Below are positions 7,656-14,964 of a stretch of DNA of 33,135 bases, piece by piece. The stretch lies in the NCBI GenBank assembly GCA_017504585.1, contig JAFVQX010000138.1, positions 1 through 33,135 on the forward strand, given 5' to 3'. Below the pieces are notes generated by a model, which was given only the letters and a program-made list of their open reading frames with translations, was not told where the DNA came from and made no database searches. The position numbers were made by a program, and so were the translations under genes. How positions within the stretch are numbered: the stretch's first letter is position 1; each line of letters opens with the position of its first letter. The DNA is from Lentisphaeria bacterium (lineage in GTDB: Bacteria > Verrucomicrobiota > Lentisphaeria > Victivallales > Victivallaceae).

Positions 7656-8009
7656 ATGGATTTCAAAGCTGTTATCAATAACTATATGGAAATCGTCACC
7701 AAAAAATATTTCTGCTTCACCGGCCGCGCCGACCGCAAAAGCTTCTGGATGTTTGTACTGGTCAACTTTGTCATCAGCTTTGTGCTGGGTTTGATTCCCG
7801 GTGTGGGCAAATTCCTTCCGGCAGTATACTCGCTGCTGGTGCTTTGTCCTTCGCTGGGCGTGACCTGCCGCCGTTTGCATGACACCGGCAAAAGCGGCTG
7901 GCTGCAGCTGATCGCCCTGATCCCGGTGGTGGGGGTGATCATCGTCCTGATCATGTGCGCCCAGCCCGCTAAAGATGCTGACAACAAATTTGGAGAAGCC
8001 GATGCGTAA
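7656..8009 (+). CDS. DUF805 family inner-membrane protein
   Basis: A 117-residue protein with the DUF805 pattern: an N-terminal amphipathic stretch with FTGRADRKSFWMF, two or three hydrophobic helices, and the conserved CRRLHDTGKSGW loop near residues 71-82. The family is widespread and of unknown function; some members sit beside stress or transport genes. The ribosome site is AAAGGAAAA before the ATG. Its last 8 bases overlap the start of the following lipoprotein gene, which suggests translational coupling and a shared role in the envelope. Confidence 0.85.
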   Translation: MDFKAVINNYMEIVTKKYFCFTGRADRKSFWMFVLVNFVISFVLGLIPGVGKFLPAVYSLLVLCPSLGVTCRRLHDTGKSGWLQLIALIPVVGVIIVLIMCAQPAKDADNKFGEADA

Positions 8010-8895
8010 GAATTTAACGATTTTAACGCTGACACTTCTGACCGCGGTGTTGACGGGCTGTACATGTCACCATCTGGGCGGCAGACACCTCAAACACGAT
8101 TCCTCGGATGCTTTTTTCTGTACCCTTGATCGGTTTCTTTTCCCGGAACCGGCACCGGTTTACGTGGAAGCTCCGCCGCCGGCGGTGGTCGCTCCGGCCT
8201 ATGTAGCTCCGGCAGTAGTTGCCCCTGCCCCCGTAGTAGTGGCAGCTCCGCCGCCCCCGCCGCAACCGGTGGTGGTTATCAATAATCACCAGCCCCGTCC
8301 CCCGGCAGTTGTCGTAAGCGGCAAACCCCATCGGCGCCCCGACCACCGTCCCCGCAAAACGGTGGTCAACAACAATGCGCCCAAGACGGTGGTGGTCAAC
8401 AATAACGCACCGAAAACGGTAGTTATCAACAATAACGCGCCTGAAAAAGTTGTGATCAATAACAACTCTTCGCGTCGGACAGTTGTCAGCAGCAACCGGC
8501 CATCTTCGCCCAAACCCGCAACCACCGTTACGGGTATAAGCAGAAAGCCGGTGCGTTCAGTCACAGGTTCTTCGGCATACCGTCCCAAAACCACAGTAAG
8601 TCGCAGTACCACAGGTTCTTCGGCATACCGCCCCAAAACCACGGTAAGTCGCAGTACCACAGGTTCTTCGGCATACCGGAAGACCACCACTACTACGACT
8701 ACGACCACCCGTACTGCAACTACCGGGACTTCGGCATACCGCCCCAAAACCACGGTAAGTCGCAGCACCACAGGTTCTTCGGCATACCGGAAGCCTGCCG
8801 TCCAGAGCCGGAGCAGCAAAAGTTTTGTCAAGCGCCCCGCGCAGACAACTGCTACCCAGGTCGATCCCAACGCGGTTTACCGGGTCAGCAAATAA
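8002..8895 (+). CDS. Repeat-rich, proline- and asparagine-rich lipoprotein
   Basis: The ATG at 8002 was chosen over an upstream in-frame start because GGAG precedes it and the lipoprotein signal then begins at residue 1: MRKNLTILTLTLLTAVLTGC, lipobox LTGC, Cys20. The 297-residue protein has no recognisable enzyme fold. Residues about 50-110 are Pro/Val/Ala-rich (APAYVAPAVVAPAPVVV). Then come three copies of a 10-residue Asn unit (NNNAPKTVVV), followed by five copies of a 16-residue unit (TGSSAYRPKTTVSRST), strongly basic. A surface-exposed or peptidoglycan-spanning linker is plausible; function unknown. It overlaps the DUF805 gene by 8 bases and ends at a bidirectional terminator. Confidence 0.75.
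   Translation: MRKNLTILTLTLLTAVLTGCTCHHLGGRHLKHDSSDAFFCTLDRFLFPEPAPVYVEAPPPAVVAPAYVAPAVVAPAPVVVAAPPPPPQPVVVINNHQPRPPAVVVSGKPHRRPDHRPRKTVVNNNAPKTVVVNNNAPKTVVINNNAPEKVVINNNSSRRTVVSSNRPSSPKPATTVTGISRKPVRSVTGSSAYRPKTTVSRSTTGSSAYRPKTTVSRSTTGSSAYRKTTTTTTTTTRTATTGTSAYRPKTTVSRSTTGSSAYRKPAVQSRSSKSFVKRPAQTTATQVDPNAVYRVSK
8563..8790 (+). repeat. In-frame 48-base tandem repeat inside the lipoprotein gene
   Basis: Five copies begin at 8563, 8611, 8659, 8722 and 8770. Three successive steps are 48 bases; one step is 63 bases because a Thr-rich insertion (poly-ACT codons near 8682-8712) interrupts the array. Copies are nearly identical at the DNA level, which suggests recent duplication and length variability. 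Confidence 0.85.
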
Positions 8896-8917
8896 ACTCC
8901 AACCATTATAAAAACCA

Positions 8918-8958
8918 GAGAGCTGTTGCAAAGTAAAAATTGCAGCAGCTCTTTTTTT
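8918..8958. terminator. Bidirectional terminator between convergent genes
   Basis: Arms 8920-8931 and 8940-8951 pair over 12 bases (one G-T). Seven T follow on the plus strand. It serves the lipoprotein gene and probably also the DUF523/DUF1722 gene ending at 8979. Confidence 0.85.
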
Positions 8959-8978
8959 GTGCGTTTATAAACTCCGCC

Positions 8979-9872
8979 TCAATAAAGCGGATCGAGCATA
9001 CGCCAGTAAAATTGGCTCTGATATTCGGGAGCGTACTTTTCTACACCGATACGCAACAGCATGAGCATGGCTTTGAAATCCAGTTCGCCCTGTTCGAACT
9101 CCCGCATACTCCGCAGCAGTGCCGTACGTTCATAATCATCGGAACGCGCCATAAGCACGCTTTGCAAATGCCGCCACACGTTATTGTGCTTGCTCTGTTC
9201 CGGTTCGGCATCCAGCACCACAGCAAGTTTTCGCTCGTAGGTGCCCCAATCGCCCCGGCGGGCAAATTTTTCCAGCTCCGCCATTCTGCCGGGGGCATGA
9301 CTCATGGCACAGAGTTTCAGATTGCAATGAAAATCCGGCAGCATTTCCACACCTTCAGCCGAACTTGTCAACTCCCGGAAGCGGGTCATCAGCAAAAGTT
9401 TATCCAAAAACTTCTGGCGGCCGAAACGCTCCTCCAGCTGTTTTTCGCTGGCAATGGCAAGTTCGGGGAACGCCGTTGCAACACAAGCGGCAAAGAGTCC
9501 GGTGCCGGGCTGATCGCTGTTTTGGAACTGCACCGGATAAAGCCCGCAGGAGGGCGAAGAACTTTTCAACACAAAACCCGCCGGTTCCAGCGCCGCCAGT
9601 TCCGGCAAACGTTTCTCCAGCCAGCTGCGGATATAGCCGGTGCAATCTTTGTTGCTGACAACGCCCCGCAATTCGGGTGTTTCGGCATTGCCGCAAAGCT
9701 TCATAGCCTCCCGGGGCAGCCCCAGACCGGACTCGAACTCCGGACATACCGGCACAAGTTCAAAGGCTTTTGCCAGATTTTCGCACACATAATTTGCCGG
9801 TTTACTTTTATTATCATAACGCACCGCATCGCCCAGCAGACAGCGGCTGACGATCAACCTGATAGGGTCCAT
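8979..9872 (-). CDS. DUF523 and DUF1722 fusion protein (YbgA-like)
   Basis: A 297-residue cytoplasmic protein. Residues 1-150 are DUF523: VSRCLLGDAVRYD at 8-20, VCPEFESGLGLPRE, and KSSSPSCG, with the conserved cysteines. Residues about 170-297 are DUF1722, as in the C-terminal part of E. coli YbgA. The combination is common in bacteria. Its biochemical role was long unknown; a link to DNA repair or tRNA thiolation chemistry has been suggested for relatives, and I cannot test it here. Single gene, divergent from the EF-hand gene with back-to-back promoters. Confidence 0.88.
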   Translation of the reverse strand: MDPIRLIVSRCLLGDAVRYDNKSKPANYVCENLAKAFELVPVCPEFESGLGLPREAMKLCGNAETPELRGVVSNKDCTGYIRSWLEKRLPELAALEPAGFVLKSSSPSCGLYPVQFQNSDQPGTGLFAACVATAFPELAIASEKQLEERFGRQKFLDKLLLMTRFRELTSSAEGVEMLPDFHCNLKLCAMSHAPGRMAELEKFARRGDWGTYERKLAVVLDAEPEQSKHNNVWRHLQSVLMARSDDYERTALLRSMREFEQGELDFKAMLMLLRIGVEKYAPEYQSQFYWRMLDPLY

Positions 9873-9908
9873 ATTGCTCCATAGAGTGTTATTGTGTTCA
9901 TTTTCTAT

Positions 9909-9936
9909 AATATAATATATACTGCCAAAGTTGCAA
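9909..9936 (-). promoter_or_regulatory. Promoter of the DUF523/DUF1722 gene
   Basis: Minus strand: -35 TTGCAA (9936-9931), 16-base spacer, -10 TATATT (9914-9909), about 37 bases before the ATG. Confidence 0.65.
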
Positions 9937-9947
9937 GTAAAAAATAG

Positions 9948-9975
9948 TTGTAAAATTCATTTGATGTGTTATATT
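9948..9975 (+). promoter_or_regulatory. Promoter of the EF-hand/FNT unit
   Basis: -35 TTGTAA (9948-9953), 16-base spacer, -10 TATATT (9970-9975). Its -35 lies 11 bases from the -35 of the divergent promoter, so one bound regulator could affect both. Confidence 0.65.
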
Positions 9976-10018
9976 TACATTCGTACATATCAAATAATGC
10001 AAAATATGGGAACAGTAA

Positions 10019-12121
10019 ATGTTTAAAAACAGATCTGAACACGTAGTTTTTGAAAATATCGGCGGCAGTTTTCAATTCCGCGCCTGCAATGCATCTGATT
10101 TGCGTAAGATCCTCGATCTTGACCCCACAGCATGGGCAGCACTTTGCGTTCCGGTGGCAAGTTTGAACGGCGACCCGGCTTTCTTCAAAGCTCTGGATGA
10201 CGACGGCAATGGCATGATACGGGTCGATGAAGTAAAAATCGCCATCAAGTGGCTCATCGGGCTGCTCAACGATATAAAAGTACTCAACGACGCCCAAGAT
10301 ACGCTGCCGCTGACAGCGTTGAATATCGAACACCCCGACGGCAAACTGCTTACGGAGTTCGCGGCTCAACACGCAACAGAACTTTTGAGCGAAAATAATC
10401 TTCTGGAACTGGGAAAGATCCGCGCCAAACTTTCGGCAGTAACCTCCGGGCCCCTTGCCGGCGACGGCATACTCCGCGCCAAAGCAGTTGCCGATCCGGC
10501 GGTGCTGGCGCTTTATAACGACCTGACCAAACTTTTGAATACGCCCGATAACCTGACTGCTCCGGCGCTGGAAAAATTTGCCGTGGATGCCGCCAGTTTT
10601 GTGGAGTGGTCAAAAACCGCGGAAAAACCGCTTTTCCGCAACGATGACCCGGTAAAATATTTTGATGCATACAAAGTTTTGAGTGCTAAAATCGACGAAT
10701 ATTTCCGTTTTTGCGAGCTTATAAAAGTAGATCCGGCCCATGCGGCAAGATTTTCGCTGAACCCGGCGGCACTGCCGGAACTTGACTTGCAGGATGCCGC
10801 CAAAATCGACGCGGTTTTGAGTGCGGCGCCGCTGGCAATGCCGTCGGCAGAAACCATATTGGATCTCTCCAGTTCGACCAACCCGTTCTATCAGGCAAAG
10901 ATCGACAATTTCATGCAGACTTTTCAACTGGAAAAAATCACCGCTGACGAGTGGAGTCTTTTGAAAGCTGACCTTGCTCCTTACATCGATTACCTTGCCA
11001 AAGCGCAGGGCGACCTTGCCGGGCAGCTGGGCAGAGAAAAGCTGGAGCAATATCTTGCCGGCAGCGAAATAGATGCCTTGCGCAAACTTTTTGCCGAAGA
11101 TAAAGCTCTGGGCAGCGTGGTCGATGCGCTGAAAAAACTGGAGCGGTTGCTGCTTTACAGCCGTTATATGCTGAATTTTGTCAATAACTTTGTCAGTTTC
11201 AAAAACTTTTTTGACTCCGACCAAACCAGTATGCTGCAAGCCGGCAGATTGATCATGGATGGCAAAAGCTACAATCTGGCAGTCTGGATCCAGGATATTG
11301 CCGCGCATAAAAAGATCGCGGTGCGTTCTCACTTGTGTCTGCTTTATCTGGAAGTCGTTTCCAGCGGCAAAGTACCGGTCACCCGCAAAGTGGCAGTAGC
11401 AGTTACCGGTGGCGCACTGACCCGGATCTATGTGGGGAAACCGGCATTTTTCATCGACAACGACAATATCACCTACAACGGCAAAGTTATCGATATGGTG
11501 GAAGGGCCCATCTCTTTCGGGCAAACCCTTTTTGCTCCGTTCCGGCGGCTTTCCGAAGCAGTCAGCGAAAAACTCCAGAAGCTGACCGACTTTTCCAGTA
11601 CCGAAAAACAACTTGCCAAAGCCATCGATCAGGGCAAGCTGCCGCCGGCAGCTCCGGCAGCCCCCGCCCAGATCCCGGCGCAGAAATTCATGAACAATAA
11701 TTCCATGATACTCCTGGCCGGCGGCTTGAGCGTAGCGGCATTGGGTGCGGGTTTGAGTTTTGTAGTCAAAGCCATTACCGGAGCCATTACCGCGATCTCG
11801 GCGCTGCCTTTCTATGTCATACTTATCTGGATAGTAGTCCTGATCAGTATATTTATGGTGCCGACGGCGATTTTTGCCTTCCTGAAACTGCGCAAACGCA
11901 ATTTGACGCTCTTTCTGGAAGCCGGCGGTTGGGCGATCAATTTGCACATGCGTTTGAATATGTATGTATCGGGTATTTTCACCCGCAGCACCGAATACCC
12001 CAAACACACTGAATTCAAGATCAGCAAACTGCCGTGCCGGAAACGGCCGCTTATGTTTATCGTGCCGATCCTGCTGGTGCTGGCGGCTGCCGCGGCAGCG
12101 CTGTGTTATCTGAAAAAATAA
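10019..12121 (+). CDS. Large EF-hand membrane protein of unknown function
   Basis: A 700-residue protein I cannot assign to a named family. Residues 60-71 (DDDGNGMIRVDE) are a complete EF-hand loop: Asp60, Asp62 and Asn64 as ligands, Gly65 at the turn, Ile67, Glu71 closing. Residues about 75-400 are mostly helical with many Ala, Leu, Lys and Glu. A mixed segment follows (LAVWIQDIAAHKKIAV, then KVAVAVTGGALTRIYVGKPAFF). A Pro/Ala linker near 545-555 leads to two hydrophobic helices (about 563-630) and a last one near the C-terminus (about 678-698). No signal peptide, so the EF-hand part is probably cytoplasmic. An FNT channel gene follows after 6 bases. It may sense calcium or gate that channel; that is inference. 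Confidence 0.7.
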   Translation: MFKNRSEHVVFENIGGSFQFRACNASDLRKILDLDPTAWAALCVPVASLNGDPAFFKALDDDGNGMIRVDEVKIAIKWLIGLLNDIKVLNDAQDTLPLTALNIEHPDGKLLTEFAAQHATELLSENNLLELGKIRAKLSAVTSGPLAGDGILRAKAVADPAVLALYNDLTKLLNTPDNLTAPALEKFAVDAASFVEWSKTAEKPLFRNDDPVKYFDAYKVLSAKIDEYFRFCELIKVDPAHAARFSLNPAALPELDLQDAAKIDAVLSAAPLAMPSAETILDLSSSTNPFYQAKIDNFMQTFQLEKITADEWSLLKADLAPYIDYLAKAQGDLAGQLGREKLEQYLAGSEIDALRKLFAEDKALGSVVDALKKLERLLLYSRYMLNFVNNFVSFKNFFDSDQTSMLQAGRLIMDGKSYNLAVWIQDIAAHKKIAVRSHLCLLYLEVVSSGKVPVTRKVAVAVTGGALTRIYVGKPAFFIDNDNITYNGKVIDMVEGPISFGQTLFAPFRRLSEAVSEKLQKLTDFSSTEKQLAKAIDQGKLPPAAPAAPAQIPAQKFMNNNSMILLAGGLSVAALGAGLSFVVKAITGAITAISALPFYVILIWIVVLISIFMVPTAIFAFLKLRKRNLTLFLEAGGWAINLHMRLNMYVSGIFTRSTEYPKHTEFKISKLPCRKRPLMFIVPILLVLAAAAAALCYLKK

Positions 12122-12127
12122 ACTTTT

Positions 12128-12790
12128 ATGTGGGAAATACAAAGACCAATGAACTTGACTCAAGCAGGAAAAATCTTTCTTAACGCCATACTTTCCGGCA
12201 TCGCCATCGGTATTGCCGGCACGGTATTTCTGGCAGTCAAAAACGCCAATCTGGGGGCATTTCTCTTTGCCTTTGCCCTGATGACCATACTCTGTTACGG
12301 CTTTAAGCTCTTTACCGGAGCCATCGGCTATCTGGTAACGCAAAAGCGTTCCGGTGTGATTGCCTATCTGATCACGCTGGTGCTGATCTGGGGGGGCAAC
12401 CTTGCGGGCTGTTACGCGGTGGGATTTCTGATCCGCAACAGCCGGACTTTCGGTAAAATAAGCGCAAGGGCAAGTGCGGTCTGCGCCGAAAAGCTGGCGG
12501 ACACGCCATTGAGCATACTCATACTGGCATTTTTCTGCGGTATGCTTATGTATATCGGGGTGGAAAGTTACAAACGTAAAGAATTGGGGGATATCTTCCG
12601 CTTTGCATCGGTATTTCTCTGCGTGGCGATCTTTATTCTTTGCGGTTTTGAACACTGTATTGCCAATATGTACTACTTTTCTGCTGCCGGAGTCTGGGAT
12701 ACACATACCCTTTTATATGTGCTGCTTATGACTCTGGGCAACAGTCTGGGCTCCTGGGTGATTCCGCTGGCTGACAAGGTCCGAAACTGA
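12128..12790 (+). CDS. Short formate/nitrite transporter (FNT) family channel
   Basis: A 220-residue, six-helix membrane protein; typical FNT proteins are about 250-285 residues. Family landmarks are in order: KLFTGAIGY (usual LFTGN), WGGNLAGC (usual GNLIG), ILAFFCGMLMYIGV (usual ILCNWLV), GFEHCIANMYYF around His176, the central pore histidine, and LGNSLGSW near the end. FNT channels move formate, nitrite, lactate or hydrosulfide. Several consensus residues are changed (Asn to Gly after Cys, Glu to Lys before LFTG), so the substrate is open. No clear ribosome site precedes ATG 12128; ATG 12149 is the alternative. Coupled to the EF-hand gene; no formate lyase or nitrite reductase nearby. Confidence 0.8.
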   Translation: MWEIQRPMNLTQAGKIFLNAILSGIAIGIAGTVFLAVKNANLGAFLFAFALMTILCYGFKLFTGAIGYLVTQKRSGVIAYLITLVLIWGGNLAGCYAVGFLIRNSRTFGKISARASAVCAEKLADTPLSILILAFFCGMLMYIGVESYKRKELGDIFRFASVFLCVAIFILCGFEHCIANMYYFSAAGVWDTHTLLYVLLMTLGNSLGSWVIPLADKVRN

Positions 12791-12805
12791 AATCATTACA
12801 ATTAT

Positions 12806-12839
12806 AAAGCTCCGGCAAAAGAGTCCGGAGCTTTTTTTT
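12806..12839 (+). terminator. Rho-independent terminator after the FNT gene
   Basis: Perfect 10-base arms 12806-12815 and 12825-12834 with a 9-base loop, continuing into a run of T to 12839. Confidence 0.9.
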
Positions 12840-12849
12840 GGGGGGCATA

Positions 12850-12891
12850 GATAAAAAAACATTGATAAAAAAATATTGATAAAAAAATATT
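12850..12891. repeat. Three tandem 14-base A-tract repeats upstream of a promoter
   Basis: GATAAAAAAATATT at 12864-12877 and 12878-12891, with a one-base variant at 12850-12863. The array ends 6 bases before the -35 of the class II aldolase promoter, where an UP element would lie. Confidence 0.75.
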
Positions 12892-12897
12892 CAAGCC

Positions 12898-12925
12898 TTG
12901 CATTTCAGCTCAAACGTGTTATATT
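12898..12925 (+). promoter_or_regulatory. Promoter of the class II aldolase-like gene
   Basis: -35 TTGCAT (12898-12903), 16-base spacer, -10 TATATT (12920-12925). A-tract repeats lie directly upstream, and TATGGAGAAATCGCT precedes the ATG at 12972. Confidence 0.7.
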
Positions 12926-12971
12926 ATAAGCTCAAATTTCACGTTCAACCACTTTTTATGGAGAAATCGCT

Positions 12972-14252
12972 ATGGCACTGCAGTACACCCACCCGCGCAA
13001 TATTCTTGTGCAAACGCTGAAAACTCTTTATGATTATGGCATGACCACCACATCCGGCGGCAACCTGTCCATCAAAGACGAAGACGGCAATATCTGGATC
13101 ACCCCCGGCGGTATCGACAAAGGTTCGCTGCGGCCGGAAGATATTGTGCGGGTCGCACCCGACGGTACGGTGCATGGTTTGCACAAGCCCAGCAGCGAAT
13201 TGCCCTTCCACAAATCGGTTTATCAGCTGCGCGATGATGTCAAAGCAGTTCTCCATGCACACAGCCCGGCGCTGGTGGCATTCAGTTTGACCCGCCGGAT
13301 GCCCGACCCGACTCTGATCCCCAGCGCGGCACGCATTTGCGGCAAAGTGGCATTTGCCAAGTACGAGATCCCCGGTTCGGAAGCTCTGGGCAGCATCATC
13401 GCCAAAGAGTTTGCCAAAGGCAACGACTCGGTGATCATGGAAAATCACGGTGCGGTCATGGCGGGCAAAACCATTACCGAAGCCTTTGCCCGTTTTGAAG
13501 CGCTGGACTATGTGGCGCGCATCCAGATCAACGCCGCCAGCTTCGGCGGCACCATCCAGCCGCTGGAAGGCAAACTGCCCAAGCGCTCCTATCCGGAATT
13601 CATCCCCGATACGGTGAGCGCCGCCGAGTGCGAATTGCGCGACGAACTTGCCAACTTCCGCGCCCGCGCCTACCATCAGCGGCTTCTCTTCAGCGGCAGC
13701 GCATTCCTCAGTGCCCGTTTGAACGCTAACGATGACTTTTTGATCACGCCGTCGAACTTTGACCCGATGTATCTTGATGCCCCCGGCATCGTGCGTATGC
13801 GTATGGGTATGCGTGAAGCAGGCAAAATGCCCTCCACAGCGACCCCCATCTGCCGGAATATTTTCAACAAATGCCCCTGGGTGAACAGTATTCTTATGAT
13901 GCGCCCGCCCTACATCATGGCATTTGCGGTAACCAACAACAAGATCGACAGCCGCACTATTCCCGAAAGCTACATCATGATGCGCGATGTGCCCATGATC
14001 TCCAGCCAGGAATACTTCAGCGATCCCGATGCAGTAGTAAAGGTGCTTTCGCCCGCCAATCCGGTGGTGCTGATCGAAAACTGCGGGGTGCTGACCACCG
14101 GCAAAACTATTCTGGAAGCCTTTGACCGGTTGGAAGTGTCAGAATTCACTGCCAAATGTATTATTATGGCCAGCCGGCTGGGCGAACTTTCGCCCATCAA
14201 CGACCAGCAGGTGGCAGATATTATTGAAGCGTTCAAGCTGCCGACCAAGTAA
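12972..14252 (+). CDS. Tandem class II aldolase/adducin protein with a degenerate second domain
   Basis: A 426-residue protein, about twice the usual 200-230. Residues 1-200 keep every class II aldolase feature: SGGN at 28-31 (phosphate loop), Glu76 in SSELPFH, the zinc ligands His95 and His97 in LHAHSP, and His159 in MENHG. Members cleave or epimerise sugar phosphates such as fuculose 1-phosphate, or decarboxylate related keto acids. Residues about 225-426 repeat the fold but have lost the active site: SGSA for SGGN, MMRPP where the HAH pair should be, IENCG for MENHG. The second half is probably structural or a ligand-sensing pseudoenzyme. Own promoter and terminator; no kinase or isomerase beside it, so the substrate is open. 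Confidence 0.88.
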   Translation: MALQYTHPRNILVQTLKTLYDYGMTTTSGGNLSIKDEDGNIWITPGGIDKGSLRPEDIVRVAPDGTVHGLHKPSSELPFHKSVYQLRDDVKAVLHAHSPALVAFSLTRRMPDPTLIPSAARICGKVAFAKYEIPGSEALGSIIAKEFAKGNDSVIMENHGAVMAGKTITEAFARFEALDYVARIQINAASFGGTIQPLEGKLPKRSYPEFIPDTVSAAECELRDELANFRARAYHQRLLFSGSAFLSARLNANDDFLITPSNFDPMYLDAPGIVRMRMGMREAGKMPSTATPICRNIFNKCPWVNSILMMRPPYIMAFAVTNNKIDSRTIPESYIMMRDVPMISSQEYFSDPDAVVKVLSPANPVVLIENCGVLTTGKTILEAFDRLEVSEFTAKCIIMASRLGELSPINDQQVADIIEAFKLPTK

Positions 14253-14283
14253 CAGCGTTTTTCAATATAAACGAGCCGTTTTT

Positions 14284-14327
14284 TCCGGCAGTTGGGCCGA
14301 TAAAGTTCCAACTGCCGGATTTTTATT
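14284..14327 (+). terminator. Rho-independent terminator after the class II aldolase gene
   Basis: Perfect 12-base arms 14284-14295 and 14308-14319 around a 12-base loop, followed by TTTTTATT. Confidence 0.9.
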
Positions 14328-14348
14328 GCTAAAAAGGCATTTTTTTAT

Positions 14349-14376
14349 TTGCATTTATCTTTATCGGTGCTATTAT
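14349..14376 (+). promoter_or_regulatory. Promoter of the Lrp-sensor-domain gene
   Basis: -35 TTGCAT (14349-14354), 16-base spacer, -10 TATTAT (14371-14376), about 120 bases before the ATG. Confidence 0.65.
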
Positions 14377-14383
14377 AGACTTG

Positions 14384-14495
14384 GAACACCGGTTCGCCGG
14401 CAAAACCCGAACCGGAACTATTCTGGGAACTGTCTGCTGGACAGCAGTTTGCAGAATATCAGCAATCATGTCCGGCAAAGGAGATTTTTGTAATT
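14384..14495 (+). promoter_or_regulatory. Structured leader of the Lrp-sensor-domain gene
   Basis: About 110 bases with two hairpins: perfect 8-base arms 14389-14396 and 14408-14415, then CTGCTGGACAGCAG near 14433-14446. AAAGGAG follows about 12 bases before the ATG. It matches no regulatory RNA class I can name. Confidence 0.35.
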
Positions 14496-14798
14496 ATGGT
14501 TACCGGAATTGCGTTGGTCACCGTCGAACGGAAAATGCTGCGTCAGGCTACGGAAGCACTGCTTCAGATACCGGGCGTTACCGAAGTTTACACCGTTGCC
14601 GGAGAATACGATCTTGTGGTTATGATCCGGGTAAGTACCAATGCAGAACTCTCTGATGTGGTTGCCAACAAAATGACCCGCGATATTCCGGGCATTACCC
14701 ACACCCGAACCATGATCTCGCTGCAGGCGGATGCCAAAGTCGATCTCTGCAAATTCTACGATGCCAAACTGCAGACCGAACCCAAAGTCTACGCGTAA
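14496..14798 (+). CDS. Stand-alone Lrp/AsnC sensor (RAM) domain protein
   Basis: A 100-residue protein matching only the ligand-binding half of Lrp/AsnC regulators: VTGIALVTVE start, an IPGVTEVYTVAGEYDLVVMI strand-turn-strand core with the conserved G-x-YD, and a DIPGITHTRTMISL end. The N-terminal helix-turn-helix is absent. Stand-alone members form beta-alpha-beta-beta-alpha-beta dimers or decamers that bind amino acids and may modulate full-length Lrp proteins. It has its own promoter, a structured leader and a strong terminator. The target is not visible. Confidence 0.88.
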   Translation: MVTGIALVTVERKMLRQATEALLQIPGVTEVYTVAGEYDLVVMIRVSTNAELSDVVANKMTRDIPGITHTRTMISLQADAKVDLCKFYDAKLQTEPKVYA

Positions 14799-14820
14799 GT
14801 CTGATTGATAACATTCAGCG

Positions 14821-14863
14821 GGGCGATGCCTGACTTTCAAATAGTGGGCATCGCCCTGTTTTA
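14821..14863 (+). terminator. Rho-independent terminator after the RAM-domain gene
   Basis: 10-base arms 14821-14830 and 14847-14856, 16-base loop, then TGTTTTATT. Bases 14864-14964 hold nothing I can assign. Confidence 0.85.
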
Positions 14864-14964
14864 TTGCTTAAGTGCTGCTCCCAATACCGGTTGATAATCA
14901 GTAAAGATGTTGAATAAAAGTTTTTCCATCTTCGGCAAGGCTTTCACATCAACCTTTATCGGGA

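Noticed and set aside
8563..8790. CRISPR-like array
   Set aside because: Repeats are in frame, 48 bases, without unique spacers, and encode a 16-residue protein unit; no cas gene is nearby.
10610..12706. Long minus-strand frame of 698 codons opposite the EF-hand and FNT genes
   Set aside because: Composition is His/Gln/Arg-rich without any domain, it spans two plausible plus-strand genes and their junction, and it has no ribosome site. It is a shadow of codon bias.
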